Assembly (NCBI RefSeq): GCF_004379255.2
Contig: NC_056043.1
Location: forward strand, 1,612,001-1,676,000
From: Salvia splendens
Taxonomy: Eukaryota; Streptophyta; Magnoliopsida; Lamiales; Lamiaceae
Length of the DNA stretch: 64,000 bases
Direction of reading: 5' to 3'
Part shown: in pieces, positions 1 to 11,181 of the stretch
Layout of the letters: each line of letters begins with the position of its first letter
How positions within the stretch are numbered: position 1 is the stretch's first letter
Program-made: the position numbers and the translations under genes
The notes under the pieces: generated by a model
What the model saw: only the letters and a program-made list of their open reading frames with translations
Told to the model about the DNA's origin: nothing
Database searches by the model: none

Positions 1-1600
1 AGTGCAGCGTTACTTCACTTCAAGTGAGAATCAAACATTTATTTTTTTCTTGGTTTCGATAATTTGAATATATATATTTATTGAAATGGTGAATTTAATT
101 TAGGCTGAAGTCTCAGTGTTATCACCACGAGTAGCTTATTTGGACCACCAACGCCTCGTACTAAATGTTGACAACAGTGTTCTTAAGCAAAGAATCGCAG
201 CTTTAGCTCAAGATAAAGTTTTCAAAGATGGTAAGTTTCCTATTTAATTAATTACTTTTTTTCATACAAATTATTAGGAATTTTATAATGTGATTTAGAT
301 CATGATACCATGCCTTAATTATTTTCTCCATGCTCATCAAATTGATATATACATTTTTGTGTTTCATAAAATAGCCTACAAATTTTATGCTAATTTTTTG
401 CATTAGTAGTGTAAATATATTATTCCTAGAGTTTACATTAAATAAACATGATTTTATTCAAAATGAAGTTTACTTTCATGAAATACTATTAATTAATAAC
501 TTCTATATACCTAATCTACACTAGTACTTTGTAATTATGCACAGTGACGGATCAAGAATATAATTTTGGATGTGGTAGAATAAAATCACTAAAAATTAAA
601 TGTAATGCTCCAATTGTAGATTGTGGAGTATAACCCTAATTCTTTTGCTATTTTGAATCGGGTGTCTCCCTTGTGGGAAAAATCATTAAAAAATAAATGT
701 AATTCTCCAATTGTAGTTCTTCACATGCATGTGATATTAGAACCTCAACATGGGAGAATAATCCAATCTCCTTTCTTGGTCAATATTACTCCCTCTGTCC
801 CCGATTAATTGTCACTCTTTAACCGGGCATGAGTTTTAAGAAATGTAAAGAAAAATTGGTTGAAAAAGTTAATGGAATGTGGGACCTACTTTTTTTATAT
901 TGGTTTTATAATAAAATGTGAATGAAGTGAGTTAGTGGAATGTGAGACCTACTTACCATTTATGGTAAAAATGAAGTGTGACAATTATTGAGGGACGGGC
1001 CGAAATGAAAAGAGTGACAATTAATCGGGGACGGATGGAGTATTAATTACACAAATATAGATTTTTAAAAATAATAGTCATATAAAAAAGCAGAAAGAGG
1101 TAGCCAAAGATAAATCCAGTAACTTTTTAATCTTTCTTTCTTTGCCAAGAAATAATTCAATAGCAAATTTTCTCTATATTCCAAACTCTTGCAATAATTG
1201 GACAATTGATATACATACTTGTTAGTGGATAGAACACTATAATATATGTGACAGCACAAACCCATCTGCACTTCTATCCACCAAAATACATTTCTTGATA
1301 TTAGTGGTACATAAATTTAATTAAACATGGTAAGTAGTAGTATTTTACTTATTACATATTCATGAAATGATTATACACTCACACCTATTTCTTGTGATAC
1401 CCAAATCTCTAGTTATATTGAATTATAATTTTTTATTTAACAAAAATGCAGCTCATCAAGAAGCATTGAAGAGGGAAATTGAGAGACTGAGGCAAATATA
1501 TTACCAACAAAATATGAAGAATTTGGAGAATGACACAATTCCAAATTCACCATCAAGACTTGCCGATAATGCTGAGGAAGAACAACTAGCAGTCAACTGA
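1..1600 (+). CDS. Group I bZIP transcription factor, C-terminal exons (5' partial)
   Basis: DNA-binding transcription factor of the plant bZIP34/bZIP61 type; only the leucine zipper and tail are in the window. Visible exons are about 8-23 (VTSLQ; the upstream edge is uncertain because the window starts here), 104-230 and 1452-1600. They join in frame at GT-AG sites: AEVSVLSPRVAYLDHQRL, then LNVDNSVLKQRIAALAQDKV, then across the intron to AHQEALKREIERLRQIYYQQ. The zipper heptads and the LDHQR and KQRIAALAQDK blocks are characteristic of this subgroup. The stop is TGA at 1598-1600. The basic region and N-terminus lie upstream of the window. The intron at 231-1451 carries a Stowaway-like MITE. 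An acceptor-like TGCAG at 1735-1739 suggests an intron in the 3' UTR. Family call is firm; the exact orthologue is not. Confidence 0.85.
789..1040. mobile_element. Stowaway-like MITE (252 bp) in the bZIP intron
   Basis: Terminal inverted repeats CTCCCTCTGTCCCCGATTAA and its near-perfect complement ending ATCGGGGACGGATGGAG, each flanked by TA (787-788 and 1041-1042), the Stowaway target duplication. There is no coding capacity. Confidence 0.85.
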
Positions 1601-3008
1601 CATATATTTATGTCACACATTAATTAATTTCTAAGGTACTATACTAATTTCGGTCATTTAATACATTTTTCGTTAATATATACATGTGACAATAAACCCA
1701 ATTTTGAAATAATTACAATTAATTTTATCTTTGATGCAGGATTCTAGCACTACCATAAAAGAGGAGCCTTTGTGAACTGTAGAGTAATCAAGTTTACAAA
1801 TAAGAAGCTCTTTATTTTTGTGGGCTTAGCAAAAATCTCTTTTCTTGGCTTAATTATTAGGGAGAACTGAGAAGAGTGTTTATTTGATTTAATTTCATTT
1901 TATTTTAATTTTTTTGGATTATCAGCCAATCATCAAATTTTATTCTTCAGAAGCATGTCTGTAGATGATTAATTGGTGTATGTATAATGTGTGTATCATT
2001 TATTGTCAGATTTAGTGGTCATTGGATGTCAGATTATGGTCCCTTTTCTTTTCTTTTCTTTTCTTTGTTTCTGTTATTGTAATTCCCTATGTCTGATCTG
2101 ATCTGATCTGCATTATTTAACATATTTGTTCTTTTCAAGAAAAAGAAAAAAGTAGCAATACCATTTGTAAATATTTATATTTTGACTGTAATTATAAATT
2201 TGGGACCTCTTTATTAATGGCCATGTTCTATAATTATCAATTTGTGATATCTTTATTAATGGCCATTTTCTACCCATCTTGGTTGAGTAATTTTTTTGTA
2301 AATTTTGAAACTTCGGTAAATTTAAAATGTGTTTACTAATGATGTGAAGTATTACATTCCAGTCTAAGCGAGACGTTTCATTTTCTCACATGCTTTGGAA
2401 AATGATTATAAATAGTTAAAGTGAAGATAAAATTAAGTAATAGAGAGAATGCCTATCTCTCTTACTTAATTTTATTTTCACTTTAACTATTTATTCCAAA
2501 AATGAATCGTCTCACTTAGGCCGGGACATAATGAGTATTAATTTGATCTGATTTTGCAATCGTTAGAGATTTTCGACGGATACTAATGGCGTGGTTTAGT
2601 TGAACGAGTTATACTCACCAAAACTACATCGTTTTCATCAAGTTATGTCAGTTTTAATATTTGTTGAAATCTTAATCAATTGCAAAATTATATCAAATCA
2701 GTAGTTCAATAATTAACACATGAATTTTAAATCTGATGAGCAAAAATTGAAATGTTGATGCAAGTTCATGAATAAACAAACAAATGAAGACTTTGTTTAG
2801 TATTCATGTTACTTTTCACTATTCTTAGTGACTTTTAGCCTGAATTTTGAAGTCCGTATGAGTCAAAATTTTTAGCCAATTGAAATGGACATAATATAAA
2901 ATTGATCATAACTTTCGATTAAATTCCAAACCATAACACATCCTAGAAGAAATGTTCACATTAAAAGGTTAAACCAGCAAGTAGTCCTAAACATCTCCTA
3001 GATCAAAA
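1601..3008. other. Intergenic: bZIP 3' UTR and AT-rich spacer
   Basis: Contains the probable 3' UTR of the bZIP gene up to about 2150, a (TTTTC)n tract near 2041-2066, a short GATCT repeat near 2096-2111, and the hairpin element listed separately. No ORF with family resemblance was seen on either strand. Confidence 0.6.
2350..2537. mobile_element. Hairpin-forming Stowaway-like MITE, degenerate ends
   Basis: A near-perfect inverted repeat: the arm ATAGTTAAAGTGAAGATAAA at about 2413 is answered by TTTATTTTCACTTTAACTAT near 2474-2493, around a short AGAGAGAATGCCTATCTCTC centre. The outer part (CTAAGCGAGACG and CGTCTCACTTAGG) matches the TIR pattern of the element at 40217. The outermost bases are diverged, so the boundaries are approximate. 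Confidence 0.65.
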
Positions 3009-3022
3009 GTGAGGAATAACAA

Positions 3023-5782
3023 TCACTCAATTGGTAGAGTTTCTTCTGCAGCTTCAACCAATTTTTCATCTTTTTCTTCTTCACTTTGTGGAATTGCTAT
3101 ATCTTCTGCAGCTTCAGCCATTACTTCGTCCGCCTCCGTCTCTGGTGGAGGCCCGGGAACTTCTTCCGCCACTGCAGCTTCCTCAGGTTCCGCCACTGCA
3201 ACGGCTTCCTCAGGTTCCGCCACTGCAACAGCTTCCTCAGGTTCCGCCACAGCAACGGCTTCCTCAGGTTCCGCCACTGCAACGGCTTCCTCAGGTTCCG
3301 CCACAGCAACGGCTTCCTCAGGTTCCGCCACTGCAACGGCTTCCTCAGGTTCCGCCACTGCAACAGCTTCCTTAGGTTCCTCCGCGGGGGGTTGAGTTTC
3401 AGCTACTTCGTGCTCTCCCTCCTCCGCTTCTGGGATTCTTTTCTTTGAAGAATACGAAGCAACGAGCTCTTTAGCATCTTCCTCGAGACCAATCAACCTC
3501 TGATAGAAAAGATTGATCTTGTCGACAAATCCATCAAACCGGGCGCTGTATTCCTCTTCGACTTCCCTCGCCTTCTGTTCAACGATCAAGCAGTTCATCC
3601 TGAATTCCTCCTCCCTTTTCTTGCGTTGCCTCTCCATCTCCGCGGCAGTCAGCATCAGACCCCCGTGCCCAGCGTCCTTGTAAGTCGACTCCTCAGGAAG
3701 CTGCGCCCGTTCCTTGTATTCTGCAAACGACTTCTTGACTTCCTTCAACGCCTTCCTGTAACCGCTCAGCACGCTCCCCATTAGGTACAGCTCTCGTTCG
3801 AGGCGGTTAATTTCAAAATCCTTCTTCTGCATCTCGTCCACTCTGACCTTGTGAAGATGTTCAATCATAGCATCCCGTTTCTGCAACTCGTTCATCAAGA
3901 TCTGTTGGTTCATCCCCGACTGCTCTGCAGCCTGTTCCCGTTCCTCGTACAGCATCCGAGCCCTCTGGGCCATTTGCTGAATTTGCTCCATGCACATTCC
4001 GAAATCTGCTGGCTCGTTGATCCTCAGTCTCTTGCTAATGTCGTTGACACCTTGGTGGTAGTCGTGCTCGATCACCCTCTTTCCCGAGTTGTTGAAGAAC
4101 GACGGCGTGGAAGCTATATGCTGCTGCACATCAGCCCTAACATCCACTGTGGATGCATTAGGAAGGTGTTGTTCCAGCGAAGTGAAGCCAATTTGGTTCG
4201 ACTCGATTCCTTGAATGAAATTCCCAGTAAACCCGTCCCCATCCAGAGAATCACTGTTGAAAACATGATGAAAATCATCCCCTTCTTCGTCGCCATCCAT
4301 GTCTTCTTCTTCTTCTTCCCCATCTTCCTCCCCATCCATCTCTTCTTCTTCCTCGTCTTTCCTATCCCCAAAGACACCAAATTCCTCAGTGCTTTCGTTT
4401 TCTGCAGTACAACGCTGCAAGAAAAACTCCCCCCGATCGTTCTTCCCATCCAACAGCCACTGCCCCTGCTCTTTCTCTTGTTCATGCTCGTGCTCGTGCT
4501 CATGTTCGTGTTCATGCTCATGTTCATGCTCATGTTCATGCTCATGCTCGTGTTCATGTTCGTGTTCATGTTCATGCTCGTGCTCAACCCCTCCCCCTTC
4601 CGGATCACTCTGTTTGCAGGTCTCAGTATCCATCAATTGGACTTCCTTCACTTCTTCCTCCTCCTCCTTCTCACTATCCTGTCCAAGGGTCAGCTTAGTG
4701 CTCGGCCCTTCCACAACCGAATCATCCCTCCCATCTCCGACGCTCTCAGCCAAATCACTCTCCTTCACAGCCACCTCATCATCCCCATCCTCCACAACCA
4801 TAACCTCCGCAACCGACTCCCCCTCACCATTCCCGGGATCCTCCATCAAGAAAACCTCCGAGCGCTGATGCCTAATCAAGTACTGCAGATGCGACGCGTA
4901 GAAACAATCCCTCAACCCACCCCCCTGCCTCAGCTCCTTCTCCACCATAAACCAAAGCATCCCCGCCCAATCCACCTTCTCCGGATGCCCATCCCTAATC
5001 GATTTCATCCAATTCATCACCTCGTTCGGCATCATCCACATATCCTCGTGCAAAAGCAACCAATTCTCCACAAACCCCACAACAAACCCCACCGCATCAG
5101 CACCCCAATCCTCCCCATCCAAATCCACCTCCGCCCCTCCCGCATTCCCCTTATCCCTCTTCAGCTGCAGCGCCCGCGCCAAATCCGCCCGATTCACCTT
5201 CACACTCCACCCATTAACGCAGCTACTCCGCGATTTAGGGTTGTAATTCGCGATCAGCTCCGCAATTAAGTCAACCCTAACAGTCCTATCGAATTCAATT
5301 TGGGCGAAATCCCAAAGCCCTAGCTTCTTCAAAACCCTATCGTGAACGCCGAAATCGATAATTTTGCTAGGGATAAAGGGGACGGGATTCAAATTCGACC
5401 TCAAATTCTGCAATTTCTCATTAATCACTTGCAATCTCCTAGCGTGGGGTTTTCCCTTACCTTTGGCCTTACCCTTCTTCCGCTTGAAGCTTCCCCGCCG
5501 GGCGGCGGTGGAGGCGAGGGCGGCGGAAACGTGGAGGTCAGTGATTGGGGGCTCAATGCGGAGATCCATTGATGAATCGGCTTCTTCTCCCTCTTCGTCG
5601 TCTTCTTCCTCTTCTCCGGCGCTGTGATCCTCGGTCGGATCGGGGACGGAAACAGCCCGATTGGCGGATTCCGGGTCGGGTTGAATTGGGGTTTCTTCGT
5701 TGGGAGGCGGGGAGCCTTCTCCGGATAGGGCGTCGGATTGAAGGGGGTTTTGCTGTGGTGGGGAGGGAGAGCGATCTGACAT
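3023..5782 (-). CDS. Acidic, coiled-coil plant protein with EH and EEAVAVAEP repeats (919 aa)
   Basis: A single-exon reading frame from ATG at 5782 to the stop at 3023. I do not recognise a named family. In order: an acidic, Ser/Pro-rich N-terminus (about 1-85); a basic patch KRKKGKAKGKGK that could be a nuclear localisation signal; a globular helical region (about 110-320) with FGVHDRVLKKLGLWDF, RADLARALQLKRDK and WAGMLWFMVEKELRQG, which looks conserved; a long acidic region with 17 Glu-His dipeptides and poly-Glu runs; a coiled coil rich in Gln/Glu/Lys (about 600-770, QQILMNELQKRDAMIEHLHK onward); and a tail of seven EAVAVAEPE repeats. Nuclear location is an inference from the basic patch and acidity. 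The frames opened on the opposite strand by the two repeats are shadows. Confidence 0.8.
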   Translation of the reverse strand: MSDRSPSPPQQNPLQSDALSGEGSPPPNEETPIQPDPESANRAVSVPDPTEDHSAGEEEEDDEEGEEADSSMDLRIEPPITDLHVSAALASTAARRGSFKRKKGKAKGKGKPHARRLQVINEKLQNLRSNLNPVPFIPSKIIDFGVHDRVLKKLGLWDFAQIEFDRTVRVDLIAELIANYNPKSRSSCVNGWSVKVNRADLARALQLKRDKGNAGGAEVDLDGEDWGADAVGFVVGFVENWLLLHEDMWMMPNEVMNWMKSIRDGHPEKVDWAGMLWFMVEKELRQGGGLRDCFYASHLQYLIRHQRSEVFLMEDPGNGEGESVAEVMVVEDGDDEVAVKESDLAESVGDGRDDSVVEGPSTKLTLGQDSEKEEEEEVKEVQLMDTETCKQSDPEGGGVEHEHEHEHEHEHEHEHEHEHEHEHEHEHEHEHEHEQEKEQGQWLLDGKNDRGEFFLQRCTAENESTEEFGVFGDRKDEEEEEMDGEEDGEEEEEDMDGDEEGDDFHHVFNSDSLDGDGFTGNFIQGIESNQIGFTSLEQHLPNASTVDVRADVQQHIASTPSFFNNSGKRVIEHDYHQGVNDISKRLRINEPADFGMCMEQIQQMAQRARMLYEEREQAAEQSGMNQQILMNELQKRDAMIEHLHKVRVDEMQKKDFEINRLERELYLMGSVLSGYRKALKEVKKSFAEYKERAQLPEESTYKDAGHGGLMLTAAEMERQRKKREEEFRMNCLIVEQKAREVEEEYSARFDGFVDKINLFYQRLIGLEEDAKELVASYSSKKRIPEAEEGEHEVAETQPPAEEPKEAVAVAEPEEAVAVAEPEEAVAVAEPEEAVAVAEPEEAVAVAEPEEAVAVAEPEEAVAVAEPEEAAVAEEVPGPPPETEADEVMAEAAEDIAIPQSEEEKDEKLVEAAEETLPIE
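3177..3380. repeat. 27-bp coding minisatellite, seven copies plus a partial
   Basis: The unit GCTTCCTCAGGTTCCGCCAC followed by WGCAACR is repeated seven times from 3177 to 3365, with a partial diverged copy after it. On the minus strand it encodes the nine-residue unit EAVAVAEPE near the C-terminus of the acidic protein. Copies differ at only a few third-position bases, so the array is recent or homogenised. Confidence 0.95.
4484..4585. repeat. Hexamer repeat encoding 17 Glu-His dipeptides
   Basis: 102 bp of YTCRTG hexamers. On the minus strand they encode (Glu-His)17 in the middle of the acidic protein. Synonymous variation (GAA/GAG, CAT/CAC) is scattered through the array, so it is not a pure recent slippage tract. 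Confidence 0.95.
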
Positions 5783-6787
5783 GGCTATGGCTTCTCTCTC
5801 ACTCTCCGCCGTCTCTCTGTCTCTCCGCCGTATCGAGTGAGCTTTCGATTTTGGGGAAGAATTGTAAGAATTTTGGGGTTTTCTCTAACTTGTATTTCTA
5901 ATTTTGAAATTCTTGGGTTTAATATGGAAATTAAAGTAATATTTGTAATTTTCTGTATATATTTCTAGAATATTATTGGTAAATGAAAATTTACATATTT
6001 ACAAAATATTACCAAACTTTGATGGTTTTGGTTTGGGTTTTTTTCTCGTAATTTTTGTTTTGTATAGTACTGTCATGTGACAAATATATGAATTTTATTA
6101 ATATATGCATACATTTCAAATAAAGGTTCATATAATAGATAATTATTTATTTGACTATAATTGATTAGAATTTGGTCAAATAAAATAAGAGGGTGTATGA
6201 TTGGTGAAATAATAATCACTCTGAAATAATAATCTCCATCGATAAGGTCATGCATGTCATGCACGCCCCTAGCAACACACACAAACTATTACATTTTACT
6301 AAAAATTATTTTAATAAAAGAGTGATTTTATTGAAAAAAGATTGGGCGTTTATCGGCTACCATCATTTTTTTAAAAAAAATTTAGAATATTACACGCCTT
6401 TTATATACTACTCCATATTCTATTTTAAGCTGTTTCAAAATATTTAAATAATTTTTATAATTAAAAATAAAAAAACATTTATTCTCTCGCTTCCTAACCT
6501 ATCTTATTCTACTTTATTTAATTTTTATTTAATCCATTAAATTCACGAGGAAAAAAAAAGAGAATCTCTCAAATTAGTACTATTATTGCGACAGTAGTAT
6601 GCTTACCAGCAAAATTTCCGGTAGTTTTCTTCTCGAGATTGAAAATCAGTTCACAGTTCACACTCAACAACCTTAAAAACTGCTCAAATTTATCTCATGC
6701 GCTCTGTATTCTTCACTTCCTTCTTCAAGTTTCTCCTCTCAAATTCTCATACCCCATTAGCTCTCTCTCTCTCTCCCTCTCTCCTAA
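5783..6787. promoter_or_regulatory. Divergent intergenic region (about 1 kb)
   Basis: Head-to-head spacer between the acidic coiled-coil gene (-) and the X8-domain gene (+), so it must hold both promoters. The right side ends in a CT-rich stretch (about 6760-6787) directly before the ATG, typical of plant 5' UTRs. The middle (5890-6600) is AT-rich with no recognisable gene. I could not pin a TATA box with confidence. Confidence 0.5.
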
Positions 6788-7706
6788 ATGGATTCCGGAG
6801 TTGATATCTTTTTCGCCTTATTCTCGCTCATCTCCGCGGCGGCGGCGGCGGCCCAGGGAGGCGGCGGAGGGGCGGCGAGGCAGCTGTGGTGCGTGGCCAA
6901 GAACAATGCCGAGGACGCCGCGCTGCAATCGGCGCTGGATTGGACGTGCGGGCCGGGCGGGGCCGATTGCGGGCCCATCCAAAACGGCGGGCCCTGCTAC
7001 GACGCCGCCGATCTTCAGAAAACGGCGTCGTTCGCCTTCAATGATTACTTCCTCAAGCACGGCCCGTCGGAGGAGACCTGCAATTTCGCCAACACTGCTG
7101 CTATCACCGATTTGAACCCTAGTGAGCTGTCTATGTTGATTAAAAATTGAATCTTTACTGTTTTTGGAGTGAAATTGGGATTGAATTTGTGTTTTTTGAT
7201 TCAATTGCAGGCCATGGTAGCTGCAAATTTCCATCCAGGTGAGTGATCTTGCTTGATCTTACTGAGATGTGTTGGATTTTAGAATTTAATTAAGAAAATG
7301 GTGGTTAGTGAGGTTAAAAGATTTGATTTTTTGTTTAGCTTGGGATGTTACGAAAAGGAATACGGATCAATTAAATTGGGACGGAGGGAGTAATCGGAAA
7401 TGTAAATGCTAAGATGTAGGTGGTTTGTGAGTGTTAGTTTGATCTAATATTGTGAAAAGAACTGAATTTGGAGCTGTGAATTTGAAATGTAGGTGAATCT
7501 TAGGTTTCAGTTAAGTTGGATTCTGGTTTTGGAATCTTTACCATTGTGTGTGTATATGTCCTTGCAGCTTAACTGCGGGCAACGGTAACTTTAGTGGGGC
7601 GGCCGGTGTGGATTCAGGTGGCGTGGATCCGAGTAGCTCTAGTTCAATCGCTCGCTTGAGATCACTTGTGAATTTTATGTTGCTTGCAATTCCACTTGTA
7701 GTATGA
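6788..7706 (+). CDS. X8/CBM43-domain, probably GPI-anchored, callose-binding protein (PDCB-like)
   Basis: Binds beta-1,3-glucan (callose) at plasmodesmata in characterised relatives; the role here is inferred from family. Three exons, 6788-7121, 7211-7238 and 7568-7706, join in frame at GT-AG sites and give 166 residues. Order: signal peptide (about 1-22, FFALFSLISAAAAAA), X8 domain starting WCVAKNNAEDAALQSALDWT, then ADCGPIQNGGPCY, ASFAFNDYF, CNFANTAAIT and HGSCKFPS from the 28-nt second exon; the conserved Cys residues are all present. A Ser/Gly-rich linker and a hydrophobic C-terminus (LVNFMLLAIPLVV) resemble a GPI-attachment signal. The continuous reading of exon 1 into the intron (LSMLIKN) would cut the X8 domain short and is rejected. 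A single X8 domain without a glucanase domain fits PDCB rather than a glycosyl hydrolase 17 protein. Confidence 0.87.
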
Positions 7707-8646
7707 TGATTTGAGGCCACATTTTTTTGATGCAACGGCAAAAGCAAAATGCGTTTGTTGAGGCGATGTAATGGAGTGATGATTATTGGTTTGATGAGTT
7801 AAAAGTTGAAGCTTGGTAAATGCTAAGCTTGTTTCTCTGCTCGGATCTATTGTTGTTGTGAAATATCGAGCTTTTTCTTGCTGCGTTTGATCATATTGGT
7901 GAAGTTGTGATTCTGTGATGATTTTGTCTCTGTTTCTTAGTTGACTGTGTAAAGATGTTGGTGTGTTGGACGCGATCTTGAAGTTAACGTATACGTGCTA
8001 GTTTCGAATCCCTTGCATATTCATGTTTCTCTGTTAAGAGTTAGAGTTAGAGTCGAGCTGTGTTTAAAGAATGTTGAAACTGATCCTTGCATTCGTCTTC
8101 TGATGAGACGAGACTATGCTCGTTGAAAGCACTGTTCAAGAATCGCTTGCATTACATTTTTTAGTGCATTTGTTAGTGCCTCGTGGCCATGTATGCTCGT
8201 CTTTTGCCCCGTTTTTGGAGTAGATTTTTCTCTGTTTATTTGATCAAATGTTGTCAATGAAACTCTCCATTGTTCTTATCTACTAGTTTGCTAAAGGAGT
8301 TCATAGGTGACTACTGAGTATGTTATGTTGATATTTTCTCTTGTCTACCCGTTCTTGGTGCTGTTCGAACGGTGTACACAGGCGTTTTCGGGGGAGTGGG
8401 ATGGCCCGTGTCCAAGGTAACTCTTCTGGTTGTCGTTGTAGCGTGAGCTTGCTATGAACGTTGTTGCTACGACTAATGTAACTTCTACAATCGTCTGCTT
8501 GAGCTACCGATGAGCGTACGATTCTACATCTGATGAAAATTATCAGTTATATTTATGTTTGGACATATTGCCGGAAAATTTTTGAATTTTGATTAAATTC
8601 TGATCTATAACGCAATTTTAGAAATTACCTGTAAAATTTTAAAAAC
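7707..8646. other. Intergenic: 3' UTR and unclassified spacer
   Basis: Downstream of the X8-domain gene. The first few hundred bases are probably 3' UTR. No ORF, RNA gene or transposon terminus was recognised. Confidence 0.5.
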
Positions 8647-8742
8647 CATAAATTTTGACAATTTACATAATTTTCCTATGACGATCCGACATTCCATAAA
8701 TTTTGACAATTTACATAATTTTCCTATGACGATCCGACATTC
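8647..8742. repeat. 48-bp tandem duplication
   Basis: Two adjacent, nearly identical copies (8647-8694 and 8695-8742) beginning CATAAATTTTGACAATTTAC and ending in GATCCGACATTC. Noncoding. Confidence 0.9.
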
Positions 8743-10640
8743 TATTTGTAAATGTGGTAGATTTGGCGCACAAGTGTTTCAAATTATGATGTGGTTGAAA
8801 TATTTGGTAAATATGCTGAGTAAAATGATAAAATTAATAGGCGGTTTCGTTCTCACAAATTTCACCCAAAATAGACCATGTGCAAAAGTTGAGAAAAAAT
8901 ATTAAAATTTATGGTTTTAAAGTTGAGAAACGAATCAAAATTGATGGTTTTTCTAGTGATTGGCCAAAGAGATGAGGTATTTTAACAATATTTTAGCTAA
9001 ACTTGTTCCTCAATTATGCTTACAACTCTATTTATAGCCAAATAATCTTAATTTCCTAACTAGCACATGGAAAACAACAATACATTTAAGGGTGAACTAC
9101 AATAACAGTCTCTGATCTTGTCGAAAAATGTACCAATGATCCATAAAAAAAATTTATAGCTTATTTGGTCCCTAAAAAATTACATTTTTAGTACTTATCG
9201 GTCTTTTATACCCCTCTGCATTCGAAAAATCTCCTAAATGTTATGGAGGGCATTTTTGGTATCTGAAAATTACAGTTTTGGTACCTCTTTAATCATGCAA
9301 TTATTTTGGACATAAAAACACCTTTTACAACAAAAAATATTTTCTTTTGAATTAATTCACTTAAATTTTTTAAATAGTTATTGAATAACGTATAGATTAT
9401 GTTTCATAATGAAAAAATTACTAGTTCACTTTAATATTTTTAATAAATAAATGTTACTTGCAAGAGTTCGCTTTAATTTACGTTAGATATAAATCACTTA
9501 AATTTTAATTGTTATATTTAAAAAATATTTTTCACTATACTATATTTTAATTAAGGTAATTAAAATATTTATTTTTCACTTAAGTATAGTAACATTTTTT
9601 AAATAAAAAATTACTATAATTCACTATAACATTTTTCTTGTGTGACGCTCAATCTTTTAATCGGGTGCTCCTGCTGCATGCCATTTGTTCTGACTTGAAC
9701 AGTTTGCACAGCGAGTTGACTCCTTTTCCTTGATCCATTCGTCCGCCTAGTTGATCCACTTGTTTTATGAATATGACGGACTTTCACACACACCTGACTC
9801 AAAATTAGACGTTAGGTCACAGATTTGAATGTAGTTTTATCACAGAACACATGCATGAAACGAGCATCATCATAGGCCCATAAATTTGTGCTTACTAAGC
9901 CTATTCACACTACTTAAACATATGATATGCTAATAAACAAAAACAAATATTTAATTATTTTCCAACTCCAATAATCTTTTCTTATTGTTTCTATTTTAAT
10001 TGTCCATTCTATTTATTGGGCGACGCCGATAACGGAAACATTATTTATTTATTAGCCATTTTATAGATACATGTCTTTATTCTTTTCCATTTTAGTTATT
10101 TTATGTAATTTAGTAGGCTCCATATTACTACTCAAGTTCAAGAAAACAAAAGTACACATATAAAAAATTGTAAAACACAAACAAATATAATAATGACATC
10201 ATAAACTAGAAATAAACACATGCAAAAACGAGTTTTAAAGGTATCTTCATTTTTTGTATTTTAATCATATGTCTTAATCCACATAAAATAATAACAATAA
10301 CATATTCTACACATAGTTTCTTTAAACGAAACAAAACACGCATTCATACCAAAATGCACTTCAAAATAAACAACAAATCTAATCAACGCAACTCTCCATA
10401 ACAACTAAAGTAACTAAATGAATGCATATAGAATCTAGATTAAATATTAATAAATTCAAGATTCCAATTACTAACTTAATTACTAAATTTAATCCCCTCC
10501 AATAAAAAAAAATAATTTCCCCCACACTCAATAATAGTATGCATTTTCATCATCCCAAACTATTCAATTTTTTTCCAAACTTAATTCAAAATTCTCAATC
10601 CCAACCATTTTTTTCAAATTTCCCTCTAATTAACAATCCT
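8743..10640. other. AT-rich intergenic spacer with no recognised gene
   Basis: About 1.9 kb of AT-rich DNA between the X8 gene and the KEN/D-box gene. 9090-9310 has the look of an old transposon remnant but no termini could be assigned. From about 10458 rightwards the sequence resembles the 5' flank of the paralogue near 19569 (shared AAGATTCCAATTA and TTAATTACTAAATYTA blocks), so the duplication included the promoter. Confidence 0.5.
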
Positions 10641-10648
10641 TATAAAAT
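10641..10648 (+). promoter_or_regulatory. TATA box of the KEN/D-box gene
   Basis: TATAAAAT 47 bp before the ATG at 10695. A matching TATAAAAC lies 43 bp before the ATG of the paralogue. Confidence 0.7.
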
Positions 10649-10694
10649 CCCCACACTCACTCAATTTCCTCATCACAATCACAAATAATCATCA

Positions 10695-11009
10695 ATGGAG
10701 GCAAAGAACATCTCTGTCTTGGAGCAGGACACAGTCAAGGAGAACATCCCACCATTTTCGACGTTGAAAAAGCCCGGCCCAAGCGAGGAAAAGGCCAAAC
10801 CCGCCTTGGCGAAGAGGAAATGGAGGAGAAAGCCTTTGAGGGATGTGACTAATTTTTATAGAGAAGCTGAATTTAGGGGATTGAATTTTACAATGGCTTC
10901 CCCTGTTTTAGCCTCTGTTTTTTCGAGTAGTCGAAAACGAAAGCTTGTTGAAGATGGTGAAGAGCAAAGGCCTTCTTGCTCCAAGATTTTGAGAAGAGAG
11001 TATAGATAG
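10695..11009 (+). CDS. Small basic protein with KEN box and D-box (104 aa)
   Basis: Single exon with a TATA box upstream. Family not recognised by name. It carries two degrons read by the anaphase-promoting complex: a KEN box at residues 15-17 (VKENIPP, with the downstream prolines seen in many functional KEN boxes) and a complete D-box at 45-53, RKPLRDVTN, matching RxxLxxxxN. Basic clusters KRKWRRK (40-46) and SRKRK (about 79-83) suggest a nuclear protein. Known plant APC/C substrates and inhibitors are often small disordered proteins of this build, so a role in cell-cycle control is a reasonable inference, but no homology to a named regulator is claimed. A second copy at 19828 preserves the same N-terminal half, which supports this as a real gene. 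Confidence 0.75.
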   Translation: MEAKNISVLEQDTVKENIPPFSTLKKPGPSEEKAKPALAKRKWRRKPLRDVTNFYREAEFRGLNFTMASPVLASVFSSSRKRKLVEDGEEQRPSCSKILRREYR

Positions 11010-11094
11010 ATTAGTATGGTATAGAGAGGGGGAGATTAATTTAGTTAGATAATCATGTTTTAGACTTCAATTCTTGTTTAGAATGACATCCAAA

Positions 11095-11096
<2 letters not shown>

Positions 11097-11179
<83 letters not shown>
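11097..11179. repeat. (AT)n microsatellite, left boundary of a Mutator-like element
   Basis: 83 bp of pure AT dinucleotide immediately before the terminus GGTATTTGATC. The same arrangement recurs at 12961, 14615 and 18854. Confidence 0.97.

Positions 11180-11181
<2 letters not shown>

Noticed and set aside
3009..3448. Open frames on the plus strand and other frames across 3009-3448 rich in ASSGSATAT or LRFRHCNG
   Set aside because: They exist only because the 27-bp coding repeat is open in several frames. The minus-strand frame is part of a long protein with varied composition.
3851..5269. 472-residue plus-strand frame
   Set aside because: Antisense shadow of the 919-residue protein; its Leu/Phe/His/Pro-rich composition has no domain and no conserved block.
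6639..7234. Plus- and minus-strand frames overlapping the X8-domain gene
   Set aside because: GC-rich exon shadows. The X8 domain with its cysteine pattern is found only in the 6788 frame.
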